Shown here: positions 1 through 12,700 of the stretch, piece by piece | How positions within the stretch are numbered: position 1 is the first letter of the stretch | How the letters are laid out: each line of letters begins with the position of its first letter | Origin: Phylloscopus collybita | Lineage: Eukaryota; Chordata; Aves; Passeriformes; Phylloscopidae | NCBI GenBank assembly: GCA_027886175.1 | Contig: JAJNNQ010000144.1 | Location: 62,001 to 126,000, forward strand | DNA: 64,000 nucleotides | Reading direction: 5' to 3' | Notes under the pieces: generated by a model | Told to the model about the DNA's origin: nothing | Databases searched by the model: none | The model's input: only the letters and a program-made list of their open reading frames with translations | Position numbers and translations under genes: made by a program

Positions 1-590
1 GCTGTGAGGGAGCTGTGAGGGAGTTGTGAGGGAGAGTGAGGGAGCCGTGAGGGAGCAGTGAGGGAGAGTGAGGGAGCTGTGAGGGGGCTGTGAAGGAGCT
101 GTGAGGGAGCAGTGAGGGGGCTGTGAGGGAGCTGTGAGGGAGCCGTGAGGGAGCTGTGAGGGAGCCGTGAGGGAGCCGTGAGGGAGCTGTGAGGGAGCCA
201 TGAGGGAGCCGTGAGGGAGTTTGTGAAGGAGCTGTGAGGGAGCCGTGAGGGAGCCGTGAGGGAGCTGTGAGGGAGCTGTGAGGGAGCTGTGAGGGAGTTG
301 TGAGGGAGAGTGAGGGAGCCGTGAGGGAGCTGTGAGGGAGTTGTGAGGGAGAGTGAGGGAGCCGTGAGGGAGCTGTGAGGGAGCTGTGAGGGAGCCATGA
401 GGGAGCCGTGAGGGGGCTGTGAGGGAGAGTGAGGGAGCAGTGAGGGAGCTGTGAGGGAGTTTGTGAAGGAGCTGTGAGGGAGCCGTGAGGGAGCTGTAGG
501 GAGCTGTGAGGGAATTTGTGAGGGACCTGTGAGGGAGTTTGTGAGGGAGCTGTGAGGGAGCCGTGAGGGGGCTATGAGGGACTTGTTTGT
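1..590. repeat. GTGAGGGAGCT minisatellite (~11 bp, ~50 units)
   Basis: Imperfect units of GTGAGGGAGCT/GCC/TT run from the window edge to about 40 bp before the first PPP6R2 exon, so its full length is unknown. Each unit contains GTGAGG, a 5'-splice-site-like hexamer on the PPP6R2 strand. Confidence 0.9.
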
Positions 591-626
591 CCTCCTAGAA
601 GCTGATGCAGATTCCTGTTTCTACAG

Positions 627-764
627 GTGATCTCATTTTTGAGGAAAAAGGACAAGTTCCTGAGCCTGGTGCTAAAGCACATCGACACCTCTGCCATGAT
701 GGACCTGCTGCTTCGCCTCATCAGCTGCGTGGAGCCCACGGCGCTGCGCCAGGACGTGCTCAAC
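627..764 (+). CDS. PPP6R2: PPP6R2 exon, SAPS domain ([11 protein letters not shown]...)
   Basis: Acceptor TTTCTACAG, donor GTGAGG, phase 0 at both ends, 46 codons. Reads [11 protein letters not shown] through LRQDVLN, a stretch highly conserved in SAPS proteins. It is the first exon of the gene visible in the window; the preceding exon lies to the left of position 1. Confidence 0.93.
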
Positions 765-3700
765 GTGAGGGCCTTCCCCCTCCCAGCCCCTGTCCCTGCC
801 TGCCCCAGGACAGATGGGGTCTGTGGGTGTTATCCCAGGAGCAGATCCACACCTCTGGCAGCTCCTGTTCCCAGGGCTGGAGTCGCTCCATGGGGTTCCT
901 CAGCCCTTTTGTGGCTCCAGGGCAGCAGCCTGGGTCACTCCTGGCAGCAAAGGGGTTCCCACTAATTTTTCCATGGAGCAGCCTCTCTTTAGTCCAGCTG
1001 GAGAGCTTGAAGAAAGGAAACCTGTGTTCTTCCCAGGGTTCAGAAATTCAGATGTTTGTTGGGGCAGTAATGAGTGTAATTGCTTACCATGTTCAAGGAA
1101 TCATAGAATCAAGGAATCCTGGGATGGTTTGGGTTAGAGAGGACCTCAGAGCCCCCCCCAGTGCCACCCCTGCCATGGCAGGGACACCTCCCAGTGTCCC
1201 AGGCTGCTCCCAGCCCCAGTGCCCAGCCTGGCCTTGGGCACTGCCAGGGCTCCAGGGGCAGCCACAGCTGCTCTGGCAATCCCAGCCCAGGCAGCAATTC
1301 CTGCCCAAGCTCCCAGCCAGCCCTGCCCTCTGGCCCTGGGAAGCCATTCCCTGTGTCCCTCTGTCCCTTGTCCTCTGCAGCTCTCCTGCAGCCCCTGCAG
1401 GCCCTGGAATGTTCTGGAAGCTCTCCCTGGAGCCTTCTCCTCTCAGCTGAGCACCCCCAGCTCTCCCAGCCCGGCTCCCTGGGAGCTGAGGGGCTCCAGC
1501 CCATCCCTGGAAATGTTTTTCCTTGTAGTGGCAGTTTGCTCATTTCTCAAGCAGCTGAGTTTGGGCATTGCTGGGATGAGTTTGCAGGATGTCACACATC
1601 CAGCAGTTTTCCTGGAACAGGAGTGAGATGTGAATGGAAAAGGGTGGAGATGAGGAGCTGAGCCTGCAGGTGGGGCTGGGAGGGAGGAGTGGAAGAGAAC
1701 ACTTGGAGAAGACATTCCTGGTTTTCCTGGGCTGGAAGGGGAGATAGGGAATGGTTTGCATGGAGAACAGGAGAACAGGAAGTTGTGGAGCCAGGTGAAG
1801 GTGCAGTGACAGCTGTTCCAACATCTGGCAGGAGAAGGACTTGCTGAGTGTGAGCAGCAGGAAGAGCAGGAGCTGCTGGGAGAGCGTGGTGGGGGTTCTG
1901 CCCCCGCTGCTCAGATGGGGCTGTTTGTCCCTGGAGCATTCCATGTTCTCCAGAGGGCTCTGTGTTAGTTCCATGGCAGGATGCAAATCCAAATCCATCC
2001 CCATCCATGCTGATGCAAAAACGAATCCATCCCTGTCCCTGCCTCGGGGGTGGGATTAGGAGAGGGGAGGAAGAGTTTCCCCTTCCTGCAGAGCTTCCCA
2101 GAGCTGCCATTGCTCTGAGCTCTGGGACGTCCAACGAGGATTTTCTCTTCTGCTCTTTCCCCTGCAGTGGCTGAATGAAGCCAGGATTATCCAGAGACTC
2201 GTGGAGCTGATCCATTCGAGCCAGGACGAGGATGTGAGTGGCACCAGGGCTGGGCATTTCTCCTGCAGGGTCCTGCAGGGTCCTGGAGATTCCCATTTTC
2301 CAGTGACCTGTGGAGGAGCCACTGGGGATGGCCTTGGGATGTCCCATCCTCTGCTCAGCACCAGATGTGGGGGTTTGGGGTGGTTTCATCTGCCTTTGAC
2401 TTATTCTACTCCCAGTTTCTTGGTTCTGCTGCCTCAGTTCATCTCAAACCTACAGACAGTGGGGACTTCCTGGCATTAGGGAGGAGCCTGCTGTTCCTGG
2501 AAGGTCCTTTAAAATCGGCCACTTTATGCCATTTTCAAATCTTTTTAGCCCCGAGTAGGAATTCAGTTGTGAAGTGCAGAAAATGCCGTTCTCTGAGCCC
2601 AATTCATCCCAGGCAAACTTCCCTCTGTGTGAGGAAAACTGGGAACATCCCCATGGATGATGCTGAGGTACAGCAGCTCCAGAGAGGCTTTGACTGATGG
2701 CCAGAACCAGAGGATGAACTCTGGAAAGCCTTTTAACCCCCAGGGATTAAGTGGGGAAGGGTTTTCTCCAGCAGGAGAGCTGAGCAGTGGGAGGAAGGAT
2801 GGAACACTTGTGTTGCCAGTGTGCAGGTTGGCAGGAGTGAGGGGAGGAAAAGCAATCCTCATCCCTGAGGCCCCGTGTGGGCCATTCTCCTCTGAGTGCC
2901 CAGCCTGTGGCTGCTGCTGCTGCAGGAGTGTCCAGCACTGAGGAGCTGCAGTGGAGCAGGGATGGGATTGATCCCAGCCTGGCCGGGCTCGGCCCCGGCG
3001 CTGACGCCGCTCCTGTCCCTGTCTCCAGAGGCAATCCAACGCTTCCCAGACCCTGTGTGACATCATCAGGCTGAGCAGAGACCAGAGCACTCAGCTCCAG
3101 GATGTCCCGGAGCCAGATCCACTTCTCACAGCACTGGAATCGTGAGTACTGGGGGCGCTGGGGGCACTGGGGGCACTGGGGGTGGCTCCTGCGTAGGAGC
3201 AGGCAGAGCTCTGCAGGGAGCAGGCACAGCAGGGATGTTCCTTTGGAGCTGCAGCAGCACTGAATGGCCTCTACAGGGATTTGGGGTTTGGGGCTCTGTC
3301 CAGAGGCATGAGGAGGGGTCAGGGACCCCAAAGCTCTCAGGGTGAGGCAAAACCCCAAGGAATTTCAGCCTGAAGAAGGGAGAATTCTGTGGGGACTTCA
3401 CAGCACCTTCAGAGTCTGAAAGGATCTTAAAGCCAGAGCAGGGTTGTTCATCCAGAACTGGAGTGCCAGGACAAGGGGAATGATGTGAAGCTGACAGGGC
3501 ATGGGATATTGGGAATTAATTCCTGCCTGGGAGGGTGGAGAGGGGCTGGGCTGGGATTGCCAGAGCAGCTGTGGCTGCCCCTGGAGCCCTGGCAGTGCCC
3601 AAGGCCAGGCTGGGCACTGGGGCTGGGAGCAGCCTGGGACACTGGGAGGTGTCCCTGCCCTGGCAGGGGTGGCACTGGGGGGGCTTTCCCACCCAAACCA

Positions 3701-6700
3701 TTCCCTGTCTCCCTGATTTCCCAGATAACCTTCAGGGTGTACCAGAAATGTTGATTTTCCCAGTTTTGCTGCATTCCTGCTGTTGTTCATTTGCTCTGTG
3801 CAGTGAACATTCAATTATTTATGTGCTGTGTTTTCTGCTTCTTATCGTCGCTTCAAACCTAAAAACTCCAGGAGATTCTCCAGGAGACTGAAACTAAAAA
3901 AGGCTCTTCTAGGCCTGGAGGCAACATTTTGTCAGCAAAGGGCTGGAAGGAGCCATGGAAGGGACTGGGGCTCCCAGTTCCCCTGAGATATTTCTGTCTG
4001 CCCAGGGCTCTGAATTTAGTTGGCCTTGGGGATCTTTTCTCCTGATCCAGGCTGTCAGTTCCTCCATGACTGTGGGATAATTCCTGGGACAGGAGCTGGT
4101 GTGTGCAGGTGGGAATGGGATCTGGCTTATCCCAGCCCACCCTGGAGCTCTGCCCCTGCCAGGACCTGCTGCTCTTCCATAAATTCTTCATTCCCCTCAC
4201 TGCTCCTGGAGGAATGAGGTAGATCCAGCCTTTGTGCCATGGCCTGACAGGATCCCGGGCTAGGAAGTGTTGACTTTTTGTGGAATCCTGGGATGGTTTG
4301 TGTGGAAAGGGACCCCAGAGTCCCCCCAGTGCCACCCCAGCCCTGGCAGGGACACCTCCCAGTGTCCCAGGCTGCTCCCAGCCCCAGTGCCCAGCCTGGC
4401 CTTGGGCACTGCCAGGGCTCCAGGGGCAGCCACAGCTGCTCTGGCAATCCCAGCCCAGGCAGCAATTCCTGCCCAAGCTCCCAGCCAGCCCTGCCCTCTG
4501 GCCCTGGGAGCCATTCCCTGGCTCCTGTCCCTCTGTCCCTTGTCCCCAGCCCCTCTGCAGCTCTCCTGGAGCCCCTGGAGCCCCTGGAATGTGCTGGAAG
4601 CTCTCCCTGGAGCCTTCTCCTCTCCAGGGGAACATTCCCCGCTCTCCCAGGATCTCACAGACTCTCCTGGGAGCTGAGGGGCTCTGGGGCCTCCCTGGCC
4701 TCTCCAGCAGCTCCAGGTGCTGCTGCTGTTGGGCTCTGGAGCTGGAGGCACTGGAGGTCACATCCCTGACTGGAGCCTGTGGCCTCTCCTCTGTGTCAGT
4801 TCTGAGCCCTCAAAATTTTGGAGATGGGATTGCAGCTCGGTCATTCCCCCTTGGAATTCCAGGATCTTTAATGAGGGCTGTGATTCCCTGCAGTGGGAGG
4901 GGTGATGCCCATGGAAGACATGGCATTTCCAGACTTTTTTGGTAATTTTAGGCTTTCTTGGTAGTTTTGGAGAGGGCTGTGGGACCCTGCACTTCCAGGA
5001 ACCATCTCCAGAATTCCTGCTTGTAATAAAGGAGCATTTTGGGCAAAGGGATTCTTCTGCTCCTTTTCTGTTTCTGCTGAAGGTCACAAAGCTGATGACC
5101 CCTCCTGGCCAATTCTGCCAGCATTACAGTGACCTTTTGGGTTTTGGTTAACTTTTATCACCCCTGAGTCAGGAATGAATGCTCAGCGTGCAGAAGGTGG
5201 GATCAGGGAGTGAATGATCCAAATCCAGGCTCAGGAGCTGCAGGCTGGATGCAGTGAAGGGAATTTGATTCCTTACAGAAAACTGATTGCTCTTCCTGCC
5301 TCTGCCTCCCCTGCACTGCTGACAGAGGGTATTTAGATGCTCCTTATTCAAATAATCCTCCCTCATGAATTATTCAGCTGTTTTTACATCTTTGTCTCAT
5401 ATTTTATTTACACTTTTTGCAAAAAAGACTTTCTGCAATGTTAGAAAACAGTCAGGACTGGGCTGTGAACTCCAGGGACGCTGGGTTTGGCTGGAGCTGG
5501 GACTGGGGAAGGCAGGGAAGGGATTTCCTGATGGATTTTGGGGAGCTGTGGCTGAGGGACCGAGCTGGGATGTGGTGGGAACAGGAGCAGCAGGAGTTGG
5601 AGCTGGGGAGCAGGGCTGGCCTCAGGCTCCTGTCCCTCCCGCCCATCACTCCGTGGTGACAGAGCAGCAGGAGGAGCGGGATCCCGCCGCCCCAAAGGCA
5701 CCCGTGGGTGCAGCAGGCCCCGTGTGAGTGCCCCTGTGTCCCCAGGCAGGAGTGCGTGGAGCAGCTCCTCAGGAACATGTTCGACGGCCCGCAGAGCGAG
5801 ACCTGCATCGTCAACGGGACACAGGTGCTCCTGACGCTGCTGGAAACGCGGCGCTCCGGGTGAGCCGGCACCGCCGGGCTGGACGGGGTGGACGGGGTGG
5901 ACGGGGTCACCACGGTGGATGGGGTCACCAGGGTGGATGGGGTCACCGGGGTGGACGGGGTCACTGGGGTGGATGGGATCACTGGGGTCACCAGGGTGGA
6001 TGGGGTCACTGGGGTGGATGGGGTCACTGGAGTGGCTAGGATCACCGGGGTCACTGGGGTCACTGAGGTCACTGGGATCTCCAGCATCACCGGGGTCACT
6101 GGGATGGCCAGGGTCACTGGGGTCTTTGGGATCACTGGGGTCACGGGGATCTCCAGGAGCACCAGGGTCACTGGGATGGCCGGGATCACTGGGATCACTA
6201 GGGTCACTGAGATCACTGGGGTCACTGAGATCACCAGGGTCACTGGGGTCATTGGGATCACTGGGATCTCCAGAATCACCAGGGTCACTGGGATGGCTGG
6301 GATCACTGGGGTCACTGAGATCATCTGGGTCACTGGGATGGCTGGAGTCACTGGGGTCATTGGGATCACTGAGATGGCTGGGATCATTGGGGTCACTGGG
6401 ATCTCTGGGATCACTGAGGTCACTGGGATGGCCAGGATCACTGGGGGCACTGGGATCACGTGGCTCACTGGGATCACCGTGTCACCGGGATCACTGGGAT
6501 CACTGGCATCGCTGGGATCACTGTGTCACTGGGATCACCAGGATCTCCCAGGGGCTCCAGCCTGGGGGCACAAAGGGGGCTGGGGACAAGGGACAGAGGG
6601 CCAGGAGCCAGGGAATGGCTTCCCAGGGCCAGAGGGCAGGGCTGGCTGGGAGCTTGGGCAGGAATTGCTGCCTGGGCTGGGATTGCCAGAGCAGCTGTGG

Positions 6701-9700
6701 CTGCCCCTGGAGCCCTGGCAGTGCCCAAGGCCAGGCTGGGCCCTGGGGCTGGGAGCAGCCTGGGACACTGGGAGGAACAAACATTTGTGAGGTAGCTCTT
6801 GCTGAGCCGTTTCCTTTGGAAGTGTTTGGGAGTTTGGAACCCCAGGAAGCGCTCTGGGAACATGGTTTGCCAGCTCTGCTGGGAGGTTATTTCTGGTCAG
6901 CTCCCCCTGACAAACCTGGACAAACCTATCCCCTCGGCACAGGTTTGGCTGTGTGAGCAGCACCTGGGAAATGATACCAATATTAACTAATACACTGTAG
7001 TAAATAATAGAAATAATTAATATAATAGAATCAATATCGTGCAGGTATGGGGATGTGTTCAGGAGCTGAACATTATTGCTTTTCATCCTCATTTTTGAAG
7101 AGAAAACCACTGATATGGCCAGTGTGACTGGTGGCTCTTTAACAAAATCTCCACCTCTGGATACTGGGGCCAGCTCTGGGCCCCAGGACAAGGAAGTTGG
7201 ATGCAGGAATTGTAGAAGGAAAATGGTTTTAGTGGGATTGCTGATTAAACACCGAGTTGGGCAATGGTTTAATGTCCCAAAGGCCCAGAGTCCCAGGATG
7301 GGCTGGGTTGGGAGAATCACTTGGTTGCTGAGAATGGGAAGAGGGAGCTGTGGATGAGCCCCGAGTGAATCGCGGTGTTCCCTCAGCGTGGAAGGCCTGA
7401 TGGACTCGTACACTCAGGGATTCGAGCGCTCCTACGCTGTCAGCAGCAGCATCCTGCACGGCATCGAGCCCCGGCTCAAGGACTTCCACCAGCTGCTGCT
7501 GCGCCCGCCCAAGGTACCGCCCGCAGCCCGCGCCCCCGCGAGCCCGGCGGCGGGGACAGGGGCCGGGGGAGCGCTGCAGCTCAGGGCTGTGGGGAGGAGG
7601 CAGCAGGGATCTGCAGGGGAATCTGCAGGGGAATCTGCAGGGGGATCTGCAGGGGAATCTGCAGGGGGGAGTCTGCTGTGGGAATCTGCTGTGGGAATCT
7701 ACTGCAGGAATCTGCAGGGGAATCTGCTGTGGGAATCTGCAGGGGGAATCTGCAGGGGGAATCTGCAGGGGGAATCTGCAGGAGGAATCTGCAGGGGGAA
7801 TCTGCAGGGGATCTGCTGTGGGAATCTGCAGGGGGAGTCTGCAGGGGAATCTGCAGGGGGAATCTGCTGTGGGAATCTGCAGGGGAATCTGCAATGGGAA
7901 TCTGCAGGGAGGATCTGCAATGGGAATCTGCAGGGGAATCTGCTGCGGGAATCTGCTGCGGGAATCTGCAGGGGGAATCTGCAGGGGGAATCTGTTGTGG
8001 GAATCTGCAGGGGGAATCTGCTGCGGGAATCTGCAGGGGGATCTGCAGGGGGAATCTGCCGGGGAATCTGCAGGGGGAATCTGCAATGGGAATCTGCAGG
8101 AGGAGTCTGCAGGGGGAATCTGCAGGGGATCTGCTGTGGGAATCTGCAGGGGGAATCTGCAGGGGGAATCTGCAGCGGGAATCTGCAGGGGGATCTGCAG
8201 GGGGGATCTGCAATGGGAATCTGCAGGAGGAATCTGCTGTGGGAATCTGCAGGGGGAATCTGCAGGGAGAATCTGAGGGTCGTGTTCGGGCAAATCTCTG
8301 GGACTGGGCCATTGAGTGAGGTGGGAAGGGATGGTGAGGAAGGAGCTTCCAGTGTTTAGTTGGATTTTAACCTTTTGATTTGGAAGTCCAATCTCCCAGT
8401 GGCCCCAGAACCATCCTCTTGCGAAGGTGGTTTAGGTTTCCCTGCTGAGAACATTCCAGGAATGACCCTGTTAAATCCAAGGATCCCAGAACAGCTGGGG
8501 TTGCTAGGGATCATCCAGTGCTACCCCCTGCAGGGCAGGGTCACCTGGAGCAGGTGACACAGGGAGATGTCCAGCTGGGTTTGGGTTGCCTGCAGAGCGG
8601 GAGACTCAGCAGCTCCAGGGCTCTGCCCCCTCACAGTGAGGCAGAATGCCCTGAATTCACGGCCCAGGCCGGGTGTCCCTTGGCTGGGCACCGTGGAAGG
8701 GAGAAGCCTGGCGCAGGTACCCCGTGGGGACATTGTCCCCCCTGACTGGGCTCCCTGCCCCTCAGAAACCGGCCATCCTGACCACGCTGGGGGTGCTGGA
8801 GGAGCCGCTGGGGAACGCGCGGCTGCACGGCTCGCGGCTGATCGCGGCGCTGCTGCACACCAACACCCCCAGCATCAACCTGGAGCTCTGCAGGCTCGGC
8901 ACCATGGACTTGTTACTTGTGAGTATCCGGGGGGGCCCTGGGCACGGGGGGAATCCCACCTGGGCATCCTTCTGGGCAGGGGCCAAAGTCCTGTTACTGC
9001 CCTCACCTGCCCCAGCAAGGAGCAGATCCCAGGAGCAGCTTTTGTGATCCAGACCCGACTGTTTGGGGTTTGGGACTGAGCCTCATGTTGGGGAGGATGA
9101 AGCAGGAAGGCCCTGCAGAGATGGTTTATTGGTGAAAGATTCTAAGAGTGTCAAACCTGCAGGAGAGAGATAGAGTTAAAGGCAAGATTGGAGCTATAGA
9201 ATGCTAAGCAGGAAGATGCTGATTAAGTTAGCTGAGGACCAGGACCCTGGTTGATTGAGCAATACTTCTCCCCAGACAAAGGGATGCAAAAGGGGGTTGG
9301 GCCCTGCCAGGTAGCAGGAAAAAGGGGGTTTTCCAGGTTTTTAGTATGCAGAATAGTATGGTAATGTAGTAGTTCTCATAGGCTGTATGTAAATCTTGTA
9401 GGTTTTGTATCCTGTACTGGTTGGTTGGTACTGACCAGAATATTCAGCATGGAAAGGGATAAAATGTAATGGAACAGGAAATTTGGGCTCTCTCGGACTT
9501 TCCCTTCTGCTGCTCTATTCCTTTCCCATTGCTTCCTCCTGACCTCTGGAACGCTTCAGCCAGAGCTGCTCAGGTTGCCTGTCCCCAGGACCAATAAAAC
9601 ACGTGTCCTAAGAGCATCCTGGTCTCTGGAAATCTCTCACTGAACCCCACTGCAGCTCGTTTCTTACAGCCTCACACTTCCAGTTCTACATCAGTTCAGT

Positions 9701-12700
9701 GGAGAAGGTGTCAAACAGCCTGTGCTCTGTGTGTGAGCTCCTGGAATGCTGAGAGATTAATTTCTCCCAGGCTGGAAAAAGCCTCCCAGAACCTGGGCAG
9801 CCTTCAGAGAATTAATTCTGTCCTTGGCAATGATTTAGTTCGTGTTTTTCCGAGGATTCATTCAGCCCCAGCAGGGTTAAGTTGTTCTGTTCGGCGTGTC
9901 TGTGCTGTGAGTGCTGTCTGTGTGTGAGAGGATTCCCAAGTGCTCCATGTATTGGGAATATTCACTGATTTCCTGACAGACTGAGCACCCTGGGAGTGCA
10001 GAGCCCAGGCAGCAGTGGGTGATAGCACGTAGCAGGAAAACTGTTTGAGTGGGATTGCTGATCAAACAACAGCTTGGGCAACAATTTAATACCCTACAAT
10101 CCTGGGATGAGCTGAGTCGGGAAGATCCTTAAAGATCCCTGATGAATGCCACTGACAATTCAAACCAGGAAAACTTCTCCCGAGTAAACTCTCCCATCTC
10201 TCATTTCTCCTCCAGGATTTATTTTTTAAATACACGTGGAATAACTTTTTGCATTTCCAAGTGGAGCTGTCCATAGCAGCCATCCTGTCCCACTCTGTGC
10301 ACGAGGGGAAGCCCAGCCCGGGGGAGCCGGGCAGCAAGGAGGAGGCTCCGGCCGGGAGCGCGGCGCCGCAGCCCCCGGAGCCCCCGGTGCCCACGGAGCC
10401 CTCGGTGCCCACGGTGCCCACGGAGCCCACGGAGCCCCCGGCCACAGCCAGCGAGAACGTCATGGTCACCCACGTGAGAGCTGGGCCGGGGTCACTGGGG
10501 ATCCCTGGGGTGGGCTGGGGTCTCCAGGGGAGCTGGGGTGGGGTCACCCACGTGAGAGCTGGGACGGGGTCACTGGGGATCCTTGGGGTGGGATGGGGTC
10601 ACCAGGGATCTCTGGGATGGGGTCTCCAGGGATCTCTGGGCTGGGCTCACCAGGGATCTCTGGGATTGAATCACTAGGGATCTTTGGGCTGGGGTCTCCA
10701 GGGGTCTCTGGGATGGGGTCACCAGGGATCTCTGGGATGGGGTCTCCAGGGATCTCTGGGCTGGAATCACCAGGGATCTCTGGGCTGGGGTCTTCAGGGG
10801 CCCTGGGGTGGGCTGGGGTCACTCACCCACGTGAGAGCTTGGCTGGGCTCACCAGGGATCTCTGGGTTTGAATCACCAGGGATCTCTGGGCTGGGATCTC
10901 CAGGGATCTCTGGGATTGAATCACCAGGGATATCTGGGATTGAATCACCAGGGATCTCTGGGCTGGGCTCTCCAGGGATCTCTGGGATTGAATCACCAGG
11001 GGTCTCTGGGCTGGGCTCTCCAGGGATCTCCAGGATTGAATCACCAGGGATCCCTGGGCTGGGGTCACCAGGGATCTCTGGGCTGGGGTCTCCAGGGATC
11101 TCTGGGCTGGGATCTTCAGGGATCTCTGGGCTGGATCTCCAGGGATCTCTGGGCTGGAATCACCAGGGATCTCTGGGATTGAATCACCAGGAATCTCTTG
11201 GATTGAATCACCAGAGATCTCTGGGCTGGGGTCTCCAGGGATCTCTGGGATTGAGTTTCCAGGGATCTCTAGGACTGAGTCACCAGGGATCTCTGGGCTG
11301 GGTCTGGGATCACCAGGGGATCCCTGGGATGGGTTGTTCCAGAGCAGGCACTTGGCTCAGTGTGCATTTATTACTATTTATTTTTATATGTAATTTTTAG
11401 TGGGTTTTGTTATGATTTATTGCCTTTTTTTAGTGATTTTTATTATTTATTATCGATTTTTAGTGGGCTTTGTTACTATCTATTTTTAGTGGGGTTTATT
11501 ATTATTTATTGTCATTTCTAGTGGGTTTTATTATTATTTGTTACCATTTGTGGTGGTTCTGGTGGAGCTGTCGTTGCTTTTGTGACTTCATTTGCAGCAT
11601 CCCATTAAAACTCCCCTCATTTAATGGCCCCGTGAAACTCTTGGTATTTATTAAAATTATCCCTATTTAGTATTAAAATGATCTCTGTTTAGTATTAAAA
11701 TGATCTCTATTTAGTATTAAAATGATCCCCATTTATTATTAAAATGATCCCCATTTTTTATTAAAATTCCCTTTTTTTTTTGGTAAAAATGAGTATAAAT
11801 TTTGGACAAAAAACAAACCAAGAACATTCCAGCTGTTGGTGGCCAGGCCTTGGTGTGGAGGCTGGAGAATGCCAGCAGTGCTTCAATTCCTGCTGCTGGG
11901 AGAGGCCCAGGAGCAGCCCAGGCTGCTCTGGGGAACAACCAGGAGGGAACTAGGGCTCCTCTCAGGCTGAGGGAGCAGCAGAATCCACAGCTCTCCTTTG
12001 GAAAATCCTGAACTTTCTCCCTTTTCCCCACAGCTGTTCCAGAAGTGCTGCCTGGTGCAGAGGATATTGGACGCCTGGGAAGCCAATGACAAAATCCAGT
12101 AAGGAATTCTGCACGGTGACTTTGGAGAATTTCCAGTTCCCTGGTGCCCAGACAGACTGGGGTTTTGGTTGGGGTGTGCAGCTGGGGTGGTTTGCATGCT
12201 GGCAAGCCAAGTTCCCAAACAGACAGCTTTGAAGGCCTGATGGGTTTTCTGGATGTTTCCATCCAAACACTCAGCCTGCTGCTTTCCTGCTTTCTCAGGG
12301 AATCCCATGGAATATTCACTTCTTTCATTCTTTTTCTTTTGTTTTTGTTTTAAATGCACGATTTTATTCTCCCTGGAGCAGAAAAGTGTTGGAAGTTGGG
12401 GTGGCCAAGCATTTGTGCCCTGGATTTCCCATTTTAGCTTTCTAAACCCCTTGGGTTTTGTGCTGATTGGGCTGAGAAGAGCTAAACATTTCAAAAGGAC
12501 TAAAACATTTAAGTGGAAATCTTCAGAGACTTCAGTTTCCATGTCCAGCTCAGTGTTTGGTCCTCCCTCTCTATTTTGAGCTCCTGGTGGCTTCCAAGGG
12601 CTTTGGAGCCCCACTGGAATTGTTTAGGCCATAATTGTTGGGTTGAGATCTGGATTACATTTTTTTGTTGTTGTTGTTGGTTTGGGTTTTTTGGGTTTTT

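Noticed and set aside
605..1450. A long plus-strand frame starting [16 protein letters not shown].
   Set aside because: It is in a different frame from the conserved SAPS exon at 627-764 and continues into intron and CR1 sequence.
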